NCBI GenBank assembly: GCA_934503195.1
Contig: CAKSVM010000004.1
Span: 9,695 to 73,694 of the forward strand
From: an uncultured Eubacteriales bacterium
GTDB taxonomy: Bacteria; Bacillota; Clostridia; Oscillospirales; CAG-272
Reading direction: 5' to 3'
Length of the DNA: 64,000 bases
Positions 44,395-53,092 of this stretch are shown in pieces. Positions within the stretch are counted from its first letter, which is position 1. Every line of letters begins with the position of its first letter. The position numbers were made by a program, and so were the translations under genes. Under the pieces are notes generated by a model that did no database searches, was not told the origin of the DNA, and saw nothing but the letters and a program-made list of their open reading frames with translations.

Positions 44395-45576
44395 ATGTAC
44401 TCAAAAACAATAACCGACTTCGGCGCGGTCGGCGACGGCGTCACAAAATGCACGAAAGCGATTCAGGCGGCGGTCGACGACTGCGCCGCGCATGGCGGCG
44501 GTGAGGTGATAGTCGAGGACGGAAGCTTCGTCACAGGAACAATATTCCTGAAAAGCGACGTTCATCTCGTCATCCGACCGACCGCGAGACTCCTCGCCGG
44601 ACTTGACTCGGAGGATTATCCGGATTTTGATCCCTGCTTTGACAAAACCTTCGCGCCGAGAAGAACCGCGAGATGCCTTATCTACGCGGAAAACTGCGAG
44701 AATATCGGAATCTCGGGCGGCGGTGTCATCGACTGCCGCGGAGAAAATTTCTGCGAATACACACCATATGACCGCTTTTACAGAAGAAAAACCAACAGTC
44801 TCCCGGCGCGGATGATCTTCTTCTATCAGTGCCGCGATGTTATGATTGAAAATATCTCGGTTCTCGAAATGGCGGGCGGATGGGCGTTCTGGATAAACGG
44901 TTGTGACAGGGTCAGATTCTCGCGGCTGACTGTAAGATGCAATCCGCTCTATCCGAATTCGGACGGCGTGCATATCAACTGCTCGCGCGACGTTTTCCTC
45001 TCGGACAGCATTCTTGACTGCGGCGACGACTGCGTAATCCTGCGCGCGAACACTAAAACCCTGCCGGAAAAGCGTCCCTGCGAGCGGATCGCGGTCACGA
45101 ACTGCACGCTTTCAAGTAATTCCTGCGCGATACGCATCGGCTGGACTAACGACGGCGTGATACAGAACAGCGTATTTTCGGATCTCTCGATAACCGACAG
45201 CTGGTACGGAATCTCGATCGAGTTCCCGAAAAAATCTCCCGAACCGTTCACAGATCAGGGCGACGACTCGACAGTCGTCAGAAATCTCACATTTGACAAT
45301 ATAGTGATGGATAATCTCGAAACCTCTCCGATACGGCTGCTTTCGTATCCTTACAACAAGGTCGATTCGATCAGCGGCATAACCTTCAGAGGCATAACCG
45401 CGGCGTCGAAGGAGCTTCCGGTTTTCAGAGTCGAAAAGGGCGTAAAGGTCTGCCGGATAAGGCTTTCCGACTGCGATTTCCGGACGCTTTCGGAATCCGG
45501 GACGATTGAGTTTACCAACATTTCCGAGGTTTCAATGAATAACGTCTCGTTTGGTAATCTGCATGAGGATAGCTGA
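44395..45576 (+). CDS. GH28-like (polygalacturonase family) hydrolase, cytoplasmic
   Basis: 393 residues of right-handed beta-helix repeats. The opening FGAVGDGVTKCTKAIQAAVD and the catalytic motifs NSDGVH (Asp190) and GDDC (Asp211, Asp212) are those of GH28. The third motif, usually G-H-G, reads SSNSCAIRIGW, so the His is missing; activity on a related sugar (for example rhamnogalacturonan or xylogalacturonan) or a changed mechanism is possible. No signal peptide, so it should act on imported oligosaccharides. GAGCGG precedes the ATG; the end overlaps the next gene by 14 bases. Confidence 0.82.
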   Translation: MYSKTITDFGAVGDGVTKCTKAIQAAVDDCAAHGGGEVIVEDGSFVTGTIFLKSDVHLVIRPTARLLAGLDSEDYPDFDPCFDKTFAPRRTARCLIYAENCENIGISGGGVIDCRGENFCEYTPYDRFYRRKTNSLPARMIFFYQCRDVMIENISVLEMAGGWAFWINGCDRVRFSRLTVRCNPLYPNSDGVHINCSRDVFLSDSILDCGDDCVILRANTKTLPEKRPCERIAVTNCTLSSNSCAIRIGWTNDGVIQNSVFSDLSITDSWYGISIEFPKKSPEPFTDQGDDSTVVRNLTFDNIVMDNLETSPIRLLSYPYNKVDSISGITFRGITAASKELPVFRVEKGVKVCRIRLSDCDFRTLSESGTIEFTNISEVSMNNVSFGNLHEDS

Positions 45577-46780
45577 ATATGACCTTTCCGCGCTTCCGGA
45601 TGTGACGCCGGAACGCACGCCGGATATTGCCACGAGAGACGCGATTCTTGATAAGCTGTGGCTTATCGCGCTTTACGATGTCGAAAGGAATTTCTGCATC
45701 GCGACAGAATGGGGCAGGACTTTCTCCGCCGGAGCTTACGGAAAGGATTTTTCCGGACTCGTCTTCAATCGTGATGTCGCTTATTCGGGTCTTCTCGGAC
45801 TGAATCGTGTATTTCCGGAAAAGATGCTTGAGAGTCTCAAGACAATCCGCGAATGCCGTAAAGCACTTGATTTTCACTGTTTCGAAGCCTGCGGAAGCCG
45901 TCTTCGCGGCGTAGACGGTGTGATATGCGAGGATCTGACACCCGCGGAATTCTTCAAAAAGCGCAGAAAAGCGTCCGCGATCAATAAGACTGACGACGTC
46001 TGTTGGCTATGGTGTGCCGAGGATCTTCTTGACCGCAACGGATATAATGAGTGGGAATGGCTCTATGAAAATGGGGAATATTGTTTTTCGCGGCTGTATG
46101 AACCATTTTACGATGAATCGGACGGGATGTATTATGGTCAGCCGACCTTTATCGACGTCGGTCACAGCGGATATCCGGACGGTTACAACGAGATCACCGA
46201 AGAAGGACGCAACCGATGCGTCTGGCTGAAAGCGGCGTCAACAAACTGTCTCTATTATAAGGGACTGCGTGTCATGGAACGCGCGGCAAAAATTCTTGGA
46301 AAAGACGCCGGATTCTATTCCGAGCGCGCCGGGAGATTAAAAGATTCGATACGTGAAAAGCTCGTTGATTCTGAGGGACATATATGTTATTTTCTCTACC
46401 CAGAAGGAAAGCACGAGAAACGGCGCGACGCGCTCGGAACAGCGTTCTGTGTCCTGTGCGGCATAGCGGAGGATAAGCGGCTTTTCGAGGATTACCCGAT
46501 CACTGCACTCGGCGTGCCGCTTCTGAATCCTTTCTATCCGCGCGGCGATTATTATCACAATAACAGCGCGTGGCCGTTTGCCGACACCTTCTTTCTGAAA
46601 GCGCGTGACGCCGCGCTCGGAACTGACAGTTCCGGACTGCGGCTTTCGATACTATTGAACTCGTTCCGCGATGGGCACTTCAGGGAGTACCGCGATCTGA
46701 GAAGCGGCGAGATCTCGGGTTCGTGGGCGCAGCTATGGACAACCGCCGCGTTTATCGGAGTTATGGTTGAAAGACAGTAA
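45563..46780 (+). CDS. Six-hairpin (alpha/alpha)6 glycoside hydrolase
   Basis: About 405 residues from the ATG at 45563, inside the GH28 gene end; a TTG at 45551 is also possible. The helix-rich repeats, the YYGQPTFIDVGHSG-like turn, an Asp/Glu-rich centre (WEWLYENGEY) and YHNNSAWPF near the C-terminus are features of six-hairpin glycosidases such as the GH63/MGH1-like group. The exact family is not certain. No signal peptide. It closes the operon with the GH28-like gene, so the two probably work one after the other on the same oligosaccharide, and a strong terminator follows. Confidence 0.65.
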   Translation: MRIAEYDLSALPDVTPERTPDIATRDAILDKLWLIALYDVERNFCIATEWGRTFSAGAYGKDFSGLVFNRDVAYSGLLGLNRVFPEKMLESLKTIRECRKALDFHCFEACGSRLRGVDGVICEDLTPAEFFKKRRKASAINKTDDVCWLWCAEDLLDRNGYNEWEWLYENGEYCFSRLYEPFYDESDGMYYGQPTFIDVGHSGYPDGYNEITEEGRNRCVWLKAASTNCLYYKGLRVMERAAKILGKDAGFYSERAGRLKDSIREKLVDSEGHICYFLYPEGKHEKRRDALGTAFCVLCGIAEDKRLFEDYPITALGVPLLNPFYPRGDYYHNNSAWPFADTFFLKARDAALGTDSSGLRLSILLNSFRDGHFREYRDLRSGEISGSWAQLWTTAAFIGVMVERQ

Positions 46781-46793
46781 CCGCCTGAACATG

Positions 46794-46831
46794 AAAAGAA
46801 CAGCAGAAAGATATGGTCTGCTGTTCTTTTT
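46794..46831 (+). terminator. Terminator of the SBP-GH28 operon
   Basis: AAAAGAACAGCAGA and TCTGCTGTTCTTTT form a 14-bp stem with a 9-base loop followed by TTC, 14 bases after the stop. The rest of 46832-46956 shows no gene. Confidence 0.9.
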
Positions 46832-46956
46832 CTGCGCTGTATATCGTGGCGACTGTTTGCGCCTCAAAAAAGTAGGCAAGCAAGAAAAAATATGCTATAA
46901 TAAGTATACAGCAAACCACAAATCAGGAGAGAGAATAGAAATGTACGGAAAATCAG

Positions 46957-47562
46957 TCAAATACTGCCCTCCACACCCCTCACCCACTTGAAAAACGTCG
47001 AGCGCGAGATAACGAGCAGCTCGGCCGCCCGTTCCGCTGTCAGTATTCCGGACACCCATTTATCCCTCACCTCCGGAAAATTCTCCGGACGTTCAAGCTT
47101 CGGCCGCCAGAATTTCACTCCGCGCAGCTTTGCCGCCGCGATTCCCTCCGCCTGACGCTGGCTCGTGAACTCGCGCTCGGTCTGCGCAACGTACGAAAGC
47201 AGCTGCAAAACAATGTCCGCGATCACAACGCCCGTCAGATCCTTTCCCTGCCCTGTGTTCAGAAGCGGCATATCGAGGACGATTATCTCAACACGCTTGT
47301 CCTTCGTCAGAAGCCGCCACTGCTACAGAATCTCGTTTTAATTCCGTCCGAGCCGGTCGATGCTCTTGACCACAATCGTGTCGCCCGGCCTCAGCTTGCC
47401 GAGAAGCTTCAGATATCCCGGACGCGAAAAATCCTTTCCCGACTGCTTGTCCATGTAGATGTTTCTCGGCTCGATGCCGAATTCCTCCATTGCGACCATC
47501 TGCCTGTCCTCGTTCTGATCACGGGACGATACCCGTATGTAAGCGTATTCCTTTGTTTCCAT
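46957..47562 (-). pseudogene. Serine recombinase (resolvase/invertase type) with two nonsense codons
   Basis: In one frame 202 codons encode a full small serine recombinase: YIRVSSRDQNEDRQM with the catalytic Ser, DKQSGKDFSRPGYLKLL, GDTIVVKSIDRLGRN, YVAQTEREFTSQRQAEGIAAAK and a C-terminal helix-turn-helix (LTAERAAELLVISRSTFFKWV). It is interrupted by TAA at 47338-47340 (where Tyr is usual after LGRN) and TAG at 47323-47325. AAGGAG lies before the ATG at 47562. The reading frame is otherwise clean, so the loss is recent or the stops are read through; loss is far likelier. Confidence 0.8.
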
Positions 47563-47638
47563 TGTATAATTCTCCTTGTGCTTTTTTGGATTTTCATACA
47601 TAATTATAAAATAAAGGTTTGAACAAATTCCGGATATC

Positions 47639-47668
47639 AAAAAGCGGCGGATCGTTAAAATCCGCCGC
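47639..47668 (-). terminator. Terminator of the suf operon
   Basis: GCGGCGGAT/ATCCGCCGC stem with a 7-base loop, followed on the minus strand by TTTTTG, 40 bases beyond the sufU stop. Confidence 0.9.
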
Positions 47669-47707
47669 TTTTCTATTTATTCTTTTTTTATGACGCGTAA
47701 ATTCAGG

Positions 47708-48133
47708 TCAGGACTCGCCAAGACTCTTTTTGAGCGTTCTCCAGCCGAGCATCGCGCACTTGACTCTCGCCGGCATATGCGAGACGTCGCGGAGCGCGGA
47801 CGCCTCTTCAAGGCTCTCGATCTCCTCCTCGCTCGCCTCGCCGCGGATCATTCTTGTGAAGATGTCGCAGAGCTTCAACGCCTCTTCCTTCTTCTTTCCG
47901 ATTACCATTCCAAGCATTATATCGACCGAGGCCTGCGAAATCGCGCAGCCGTCGCCGACAAACGCGCCGTCGACTATCACACCGTTCTCGGTCTTCAGCC
48001 GAAGCTCGATTTCGTCGCCGCAGCTCGGATTCACGCCCTGAAGCACGATATCCGCGTCGGGAAGCTCATGCTTGTACTCCGGATGGATGTTGTGTTCGGT
48101 CAGTATCTCGTTGTAAAAGCTTCTATTTTCCAT
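47708..48133 (-). CDS. sufU: SufU, sulfur-transfer partner of SufS
   Basis: 141 residues. The three ligand cysteines of SufU are present (NPSCGD, GDGCAIS, and RVKCAML near residue 127), with the Asp two residues after the first Cys, which together bind zinc. SufU takes persulfide sulfur from SufS for cluster building on SufBCD. Its ATG overlaps the sufS end by 11 bases. This is the Bacillota-type gene order; SufA and SufE are absent. Confidence 0.95.
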   Translation of the reverse strand: MENRSFYNEILTEHNIHPEYKHELPDADIVLQGVNPSCGDEIELRLKTENGVIVDGAFVGDGCAISQASVDIMLGMVIGKKKEEALKLCDIFTRMIRGEASEEEIESLEEASALRDVSHMPARVKCAMLGWRTLKKSLGES

Positions 48134-49340
48134 ATCCCATTCGCTCCCTTATCGTCAAGAGACATTCCAAAAATCTGTCGGCGTCTTCCTTCGTGTTGTA
48201 GAAGGCAAACGACGCGCGGACAGTCGATCTGTAGCCGAGATATTTCAGAAGCGGCTCGGCGCAGTGATGACCCGCTCTGACCGCGATATTCTCGGACGCG
48301 AAGATCTCGCCGACGTCGTGCGGATGCACATCGTCTATCGTGAAGGTTATGATCCCGTTGTGTTCGGCCGGATCGTCCGAGCCGAGGATGTTGACGTGCG
48401 GAATTTCCCTCATCTTATTGAACGCATACGACGACACCTCAAGCTCGCGCGCGTGGATTGTATCGAATCCGATTTCGTCCACATATCCGATCGCCGCTCC
48501 GAGTCCGTACGCGCCCGAAGCGTTGACCGTTCCGGCCTCGAATTTATGCGGAAGCTCGGCAAAAACCGCCGACTCGCGCGACACCGACTCGATCATCTCG
48601 CCGCCTGAGAGGAAGGGCGGCATCTCATCGAGAAGCTCCTCACGCCCCCAGAGCGCGCCGATTCCCATCGGAGCGTAGATCTTATGCCCCGAAAACGCGA
48701 AGAAATCGGCTCCGAGTTCATTCACGTCAACCTTCATATGCGGCGTGCTCTGCGCGCCGTCGACAACCATCACCGCGCCGTGTGAATGCGCCATCCCGGC
48801 GATCTCTTTTATCGGGTTGACTCTTCCGAGGACGTTTGAGACCTGCGCCATCGCGACAAGTCTCGTCCGGTCGGAAAACTGCGCCTCGACCTTGTCAAGG
48901 TCAAAGCTTCCGTCCTTTTCGCACTCGAGGAACTTAAGCTTCGCCCCGGTCATTCTCGCGACCATCTGCCACGGCAGGAGATCGCTGTGATGCTCGGTTA
49001 TCGAAACGAGAATCTCGTCCCCGGGCTTTATGTGCGAAAGCCCATAGCTGTAGGCGACGAGATTCAGTCCCTCGGTCGTGTTGCGGGTGAAGATGACCTC
49101 CTCGGGTCTTTTCGCGCCGATGAAATCGGCCACGATCTGCCGCGCGTTTTCAAGATCCTCGGTCGCCTCGACGCTCAGTGAATAGAGTCCGCGAAGGGGA
49201 TTCGCGTTGTGATTCTCATAGAAATATCTCTCGGCCTCAAGCACCTTTTCCGGACGCTGAGCCGTCGCGGCGTTATCGATATAGACTATGCCGCTGTTTC
49301 TGAATATCGGGAAATCCGATTTGTAGTCGCGCATTTTCAT
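48123..49340 (-). CDS. sufS: SufS cysteine desulfurase
   Basis: 405 residues; class V aminotransferase fold with PLP-Lys in SGHKIYAP and the catalytic Cys in RAGHHCAEPLL, both as in group II desulfurases. It releases sulfur from L-cysteine as a persulfide passed to SufU. N-terminal FPIFRNSGIVYIDNAATAQRP is typical. The start overlaps the sufD stop by 4 bases. Confidence 0.97.
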   Translation of the reverse strand: MKMRDYKSDFPIFRNSGIVYIDNAATAQRPEKVLEAERYFYENHNANPLRGLYSLSVEATEDLENARQIVADFIGAKRPEEVIFTRNTTEGLNLVAYSYGLSHIKPGDEILVSITEHHSDLLPWQMVARMTGAKLKFLECEKDGSFDLDKVEAQFSDRTRLVAMAQVSNVLGRVNPIKEIAGMAHSHGAVMVVDGAQSTPHMKVDVNELGADFFAFSGHKIYAPMGIGALWGREELLDEMPPFLSGGEMIESVSRESAVFAELPHKFEAGTVNASGAYGLGAAIGYVDEIGFDTIHARELEVSSYAFNKMREIPHVNILGSDDPAEHNGIITFTIDDVHPHDVGEIFASENIAVRAGHHCAEPLLKYLGYRSTVRASFAFYNTKEDADRFLECLLTIRERMGYGK

Positions 49341-50254
49341 TCCTCCCCGAGAAGTCCGAGAACGAGCTTTTCGAATTCTTCGTCGCCCGAAAGTCTCGCC
49401 GGACGCTCGATCGCGGCTCTCGCCATGACCCTCTCGGCCTCGGCGCGTTCGATTCCGCGGCTCTCAAAGTAGAAGAGTGTGGCGTCGTCAAGCTCGCCGA
49501 TCGTCGCTCCGTGGCTTCCGTCGACATTCTCCTCGGCGCAGAGGATTATCGGAACCGTCTTGTTTGAAACGTCGTCCCCGAGAAGAAGCACAGTCTCGTT
49601 CTCGCTTCCGACCGAACCGGCCGAACCCTTTTTGAAATCGATCGTCCCGCGGAAAACCTTCTTAGCCGCGTCAAGCAGCGCGCCGGAGGCGGTGATCTTA
49701 CTCTCAGTCTCTTTTCCGTACTGATTCACGGTCAGATTCATGTCGATCGTCTGGGAATTTCTTCCGAGATATCCGAAGTCGGCCGAAAACACGCTCTTAT
49801 CACCGCGAAGCTCAACCGTGTTGTCGGCGTAGCAGTCGCCGCTTCCCATGATTATCGTGAGAAGATCAAATTCCGACTTCTCGCCGCACTCGGCCGAAAT
49901 CTCGTGGCGCAGAATCCCGCCGTCGGGATATAAAAGCTGCACGACGCGCACCTTCGCGCCGTTTTCTATTTTCAGCGAGAGCTTGGTGTAAAGCTTCGAT
50001 TTCGCCGTCACAGTCTCGAAGAGAGTGACCGCGCTGTCGGCTCCCGCCGCGATATTCATGAGCTTCGACGAATATCCGTCTCCGTCATCCTTAACGTCAA
50101 TTCTGAGCGGCGCGGGACATTCGCCGCGCTTTGCCGTGAAATCGGTGGTTTCAAGCGGCTTTTCGTTTTCATTGTCCCATTCGAGTTTTACCTCGTTCAC
50201 ACCGAGTCGGTTCCACGTTCTCGTGGCGAGTCGGTTTATTGTAATTTCCTGCAT
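49337..50254 (-). CDS. sufD: SufD-like scaffold subunit, short form
   Basis: 305 residues, shorter than the 420-440 residues usual for SufD because the N-terminal helical region is missing; the beta-helix core and the C-terminal ending ATIGELDDATLFYFESRGIERAEAERVMARA are intact. It forms the SufBC2D complex in the cytoplasm. Short SufD proteins are known in anaerobic Bacillota, so this is probably not a truncation. It follows sufB by 26 bases. Confidence 0.92.
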   Translation of the reverse strand: MQEITINRLATRTWNRLGVNEVKLEWDNENEKPLETTDFTAKRGECPAPLRIDVKDDGDGYSSKLMNIAAGADSAVTLFETVTAKSKLYTKLSLKIENGAKVRVVQLLYPDGGILRHEISAECGEKSEFDLLTIIMGSGDCYADNTVELRGDKSVFSADFGYLGRNSQTIDMNLTVNQYGKETESKITASGALLDAAKKVFRGTIDFKKGSAGSVGSENETVLLLGDDVSNKTVPIILCAEENVDGSHGATIGELDDATLFYFESRGIERAEAERVMARAAIERPARLSGDEEFEKLVLGLLGEE

Positions 50255-50280
50255 ATTTTTTCCTTCGCCTTTCGTGGAGT

Positions 50281-51705
50281 TTATCCGATGCTGCCCTTCA
50301 TTTCAAGTCTTATGAGATTGTTCATCTCGACCGCGTACTCAACCGGCAGTTCCTTTGAAACGTTGTCGGCAAATCCGCTGACAATCAGCGCGCGGGCGTC
50401 TTCCTCGCTCATTCCGCGGCTCATCAGGTAGAATACCGTGTCGCCGCTGATGCTTCCGATCTTCGCCTCGTGGCCGATATTCGCGTCCTTGGTTCTGATG
50501 TCCATCGCCGGAACCGTGTCCGAGCGCGACTCGGAATCGAGCATCAGCGACTGGCACGAAACCGAGGACTTCGCCCCGGACGCGCCCTTCTCAACGACCA
50601 CACTCGATCTGAACGTGCTGATTCCGCCCGATTTGCTTATCGATCTGGTATTCATATAGGACGACGTGTTCTTTCCGATATGAACGACCTTCGCTCCGGT
50701 GTCAAGATTCTGTCCGGCTCCCGCGAAGGTGACTCCGGTGAACTCCATGCGCGAGTTGTCACCCTTGAGAACGCTCATCGGATAGAGACATCCGACGTGC
50801 GAGCCGAAGGATCCCGAAACCCACTCGATCGTTCCACCCTCCTCGACCAGCGCGCGCTTGGTGTTGAGGTTGTACATATTCTTCGACCAGTTCTCAATCG
50901 TCGAGTATCTGAGCTTCGCGTTCTTCTTGACATAAAGCTCGACGCATCCGGCGTGGAGATTCGCCACATTGTACTTCGGCGCGGAGCATCCCTCGATGAA
51001 ATGCAGGCTCGCGCCCTCGTCAACGATTATCAGCGTATGCTCAAACTGACCCGCGCCCTTGGCGTTGAGTCTGAAATACGACTGAAGCGGAATTGAGACC
51101 TGAACTCCCTTAGGAACGTAGACAAACGATCCGCCCGACCAGACCGCGCCGTGCAGAGCCGCGAACTTGTGATCGCGCGGGGTAACGAGCTTCATGAAAT
51201 ATTTCTGCACCATATCGGCGTATTCTCCGTGAAGCGCGCTCTCCATGTCGGTGTAGACGACTCCCTCGGCCGCGACCGATTCCTTGACGTTGTGATAGAC
51301 CAGCTCGGAATCGTACTGCGCGCCGACTCCGGCGAGCGATTTCCGCTCGGCCTCGGGGATTCCGAGACGATCAAAGGTGTCCTTGATATCCTGCGGGACG
51401 TTCTTCCAGTCGTTCTGCATTTTGGTGTTCGGACGGACATAGGTCGCGATCTTTTCGATATTCAGCCCCTCGATCGAAGGCCCCCAGTCGGGGATCGGCG
51501 TCTCGTTGTAGATCTGAAGCGAATGAAGTCTGAACTGCTGCATCCAGACCGGGTCGTTCTTCTCCTTTGAGAGCTTATCGACGATCTCCGGCGTGAGTCC
51601 GGCCTCCATGCGGTAGGCGTCGTGTTCCTCGTCGCGGATGTCGTAGACGCTCCGGTCGATATCCTCGACTATCGTTTTTTCCTTTTCCTTGACCGCCATA
51701 CTCAT
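50281..51705 (-). CDS. sufB: SufB scaffold subunit
   Basis: 474 residues with the full SufB layout: N-terminal helices, LVYHNVKE, the beta-helix with FIEGCSAPKY, and the C-terminal GHEAKIGSISGDTVFYLMSRGMSEEDA. It is the subunit on which the cluster is formed. Its ATG overlaps the sufC stop by 4 bases. Confidence 0.97.
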   Translation of the reverse strand: MSMAVKEKEKTIVEDIDRSVYDIRDEEHDAYRMEAGLTPEIVDKLSKEKNDPVWMQQFRLHSLQIYNETPIPDWGPSIEGLNIEKIATYVRPNTKMQNDWKNVPQDIKDTFDRLGIPEAERKSLAGVGAQYDSELVYHNVKESVAAEGVVYTDMESALHGEYADMVQKYFMKLVTPRDHKFAALHGAVWSGGSFVYVPKGVQVSIPLQSYFRLNAKGAGQFEHTLIIVDEGASLHFIEGCSAPKYNVANLHAGCVELYVKKNAKLRYSTIENWSKNMYNLNTKRALVEEGGTIEWVSGSFGSHVGCLYPMSVLKGDNSRMEFTGVTFAGAGQNLDTGAKVVHIGKNTSSYMNTRSISKSGGISTFRSSVVVEKGASGAKSSVSCQSLMLDSESRSDTVPAMDIRTKDANIGHEAKIGSISGDTVFYLMSRGMSEEDARALIVSGFADNVSKELPVEYAVEMNNLIRLEMKGSIG

Positions 51706-52454
51706 TCCTCCGTTCTGACGGCAGAGAAGCCCTTTTCGTTGATCTCATCGACCAGCTCCGCGCCGCCGTTTCTGACGATGACGCCGTTTTCCATGACGTG
51801 CGCGCTGTCTACTTGAAGCGCCTCAAGGATTCTCGTGCTGTGCGTGATGATGAGAAGCGAACCCTTTACCTTCTCGCGGTAAAGGCTGACTCCGTTCGAG
51901 ACGATTCTGACCGCGTCAACGTCGAGTCCCGAGTCGGTTTCGTCGAGGATCGCGAGCTTCGGTTCGAGCATCAGCATCTGAAGGATCTCGGCCTTCTTCT
52001 TTTCTCCGCCCGAGAAGCCGACGTTGAGATCGCGCTCGGCGTATGACTCGTCCATCGAGAGAAGCTTCATCGTCTCGGCGAGCTTTTTCTTGAAGTCCCA
52101 GAGTCTGACGCGCTTTCCGGTCTTCTGTTCAAGCGCGGAGCGGATGAAGGCCGAGAGCGTCACTCCGGGAACCTCGGGCGGATTCTGGAACGAGAGGAAG
52201 ATTCCCTTCTTCGCCCTCTCGTTCACCGGAAGATCGGTGATATCCTCACCGTCAAAGATGATTTTTCCGGAAGTTATGGTATAGACCGGGTTTCCGGTGA
52301 TAGCGTAGCCGAGAGTTGATTTTCCGGTTCCGTTCGGACCCATCAGGACATGAGTCTCATCGCGGCCGATATCAAGACATACGCCGCGAAGAATCTGCTT
52401 TTCGCCTACACTCACATGGAGGTCGTTTATCTGTAAAATATTCTTATCCGACAT
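51702..52454 (-). CDS. sufC: SufC ATPase
   Basis: 250 residues; ABC-type ATPase with Walker A GPNGTGKST, signature FSGGEKKKAEILQ and Walker B LAILDETDSGLD, the SufC pattern. It drives shape changes of SufB-SufD. First structural gene of the operon, 12 bases after the regulator gene. Confidence 0.97.
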   Translation of the reverse strand: MSDKNILQINDLHVSVGEKQILRGVCLDIGRDETHVLMGPNGTGKSTLGYAITGNPVYTITSGKIIFDGEDITDLPVNERAKKGIFLSFQNPPEVPGVTLSAFIRSALEQKTGKRVRLWDFKKKLAETMKLLSMDESYAERDLNVGFSGGEKKKAEILQMLMLEPKLAILDETDSGLDVDAVRIVSNGVSLYREKVKGSLLIITHSTRILEALQVDSAHVMENGVIVRNGGAELVDEINEKGFSAVRTEE

Positions 52455-52466
52455 TTCTTTTTCTCC

Positions 52467-52898
52467 TTAATTACATTCGTGTCCGGGATTTTTCCGCTTT
52501 TCGGCGAGAAGTCCGCCGAGCGTGTAGTTGTCAATATATTCGTTTATGTGCGCCTCAAGTCCGCGCCAGAACGGAAGAGTGTAGCAGGTGCAGACCTCGC
52601 CGCACTTCTTGCCATCCTCGGCAAGGCATGACACCGGGACAAGCTCGCCCTCTGCGGCGCGGAGTATCTCGCCGACGCTGTATTCCTCCGCCGAGCGGAG
52701 AAGCTTATATCCTCCGGTCTTTCCGACCGCGCTTTCGACGAGTCCGGATTTGCAGAGGAGGTTCATAATGCTTTCAAGATATTTTCTTGAAATATTCTGG
52801 CGTTCGGCGATATCCGAAAGCCTTAAGAAGCCCTCCTCGCCGTGTTCGGCCATGTCAAGCATCACACGGAGCGCGTAGCGTCCCTTTGAAGAGACCAT
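52467..52898 (-). CDS. Rrf2-family iron-sulfur regulator of the suf operon
   Basis: About 143 residues from the ATG at 52898 or 52901 (GGAG spaced 9 bases upstream); in-frame ATGs at 52910 and 52916 overlap that site. Rrf2/IscR-type winged helix (YALRVMLDMAEHG, LRLSDIAERQNISRKYLESIMNLL) and a Cys-rich loop SCLAEDGKKCGEVCTCYT whose cysteines can hold an iron-sulfur cluster. It heads the operon and so probably measures cluster supply and represses its own promoter. A palindrome overlapping the -35 box is the likely operator. Confidence 0.92.
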   Translation of the reverse strand: MVSSKGRYALRVMLDMAEHGEEGFLRLSDIAERQNISRKYLESIMNLLCKSGLVESAVGKTGGYKLLRSAEEYSVGEILRAAEGELVPVSCLAEDGKKCGEVCTCYTLPFWRGLEAHINEYIDNYTLGGLLAEKRKNPGHECN

Positions 52899-52935
52899 CA
52901 TATCTTTCATCTCCAATTCCTACTGTTCTGATAGT

Positions 52936-52971
52936 ATTATACAACATTATTCCTACAAAGTCAATAGGAAT
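52936..52971 (-). promoter_or_regulatory. suf promoter with overlapping Rrf2 operator
   Basis: TTGACT (52959-52964), 17 bases, TATAAT (52936-52941). The inverted repeat ATTCCTA-N9-TAGGAAT (52949-52971) covers the -35 box, and an extra half-site TAGGAAT lies just before the gene near 52916. Confidence 0.8.
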
Positions 52972-52996
52972 ATACAACAATCTTTCGGAAATCGCG

Positions 52997-53033
52997 AAAA
53001 AGCCGCTTGTGAAAATTTACACAAGCGGCTTTA
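52997..53033 (-). terminator. Terminator of the GH106-like gene at 53093
   Basis: AAAGCCGCTTGTG and CACAAGCGGCTTT pair around an 8-base loop; on the minus strand the stem is followed by TTC after a T-run. Confidence 0.9.
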
Positions 53034-53092
53034 TAAGGAGCGATCACGCGTTTCGCGGCGGATATTTAAGCCTCACCCCCGGCTTTTTCAAC

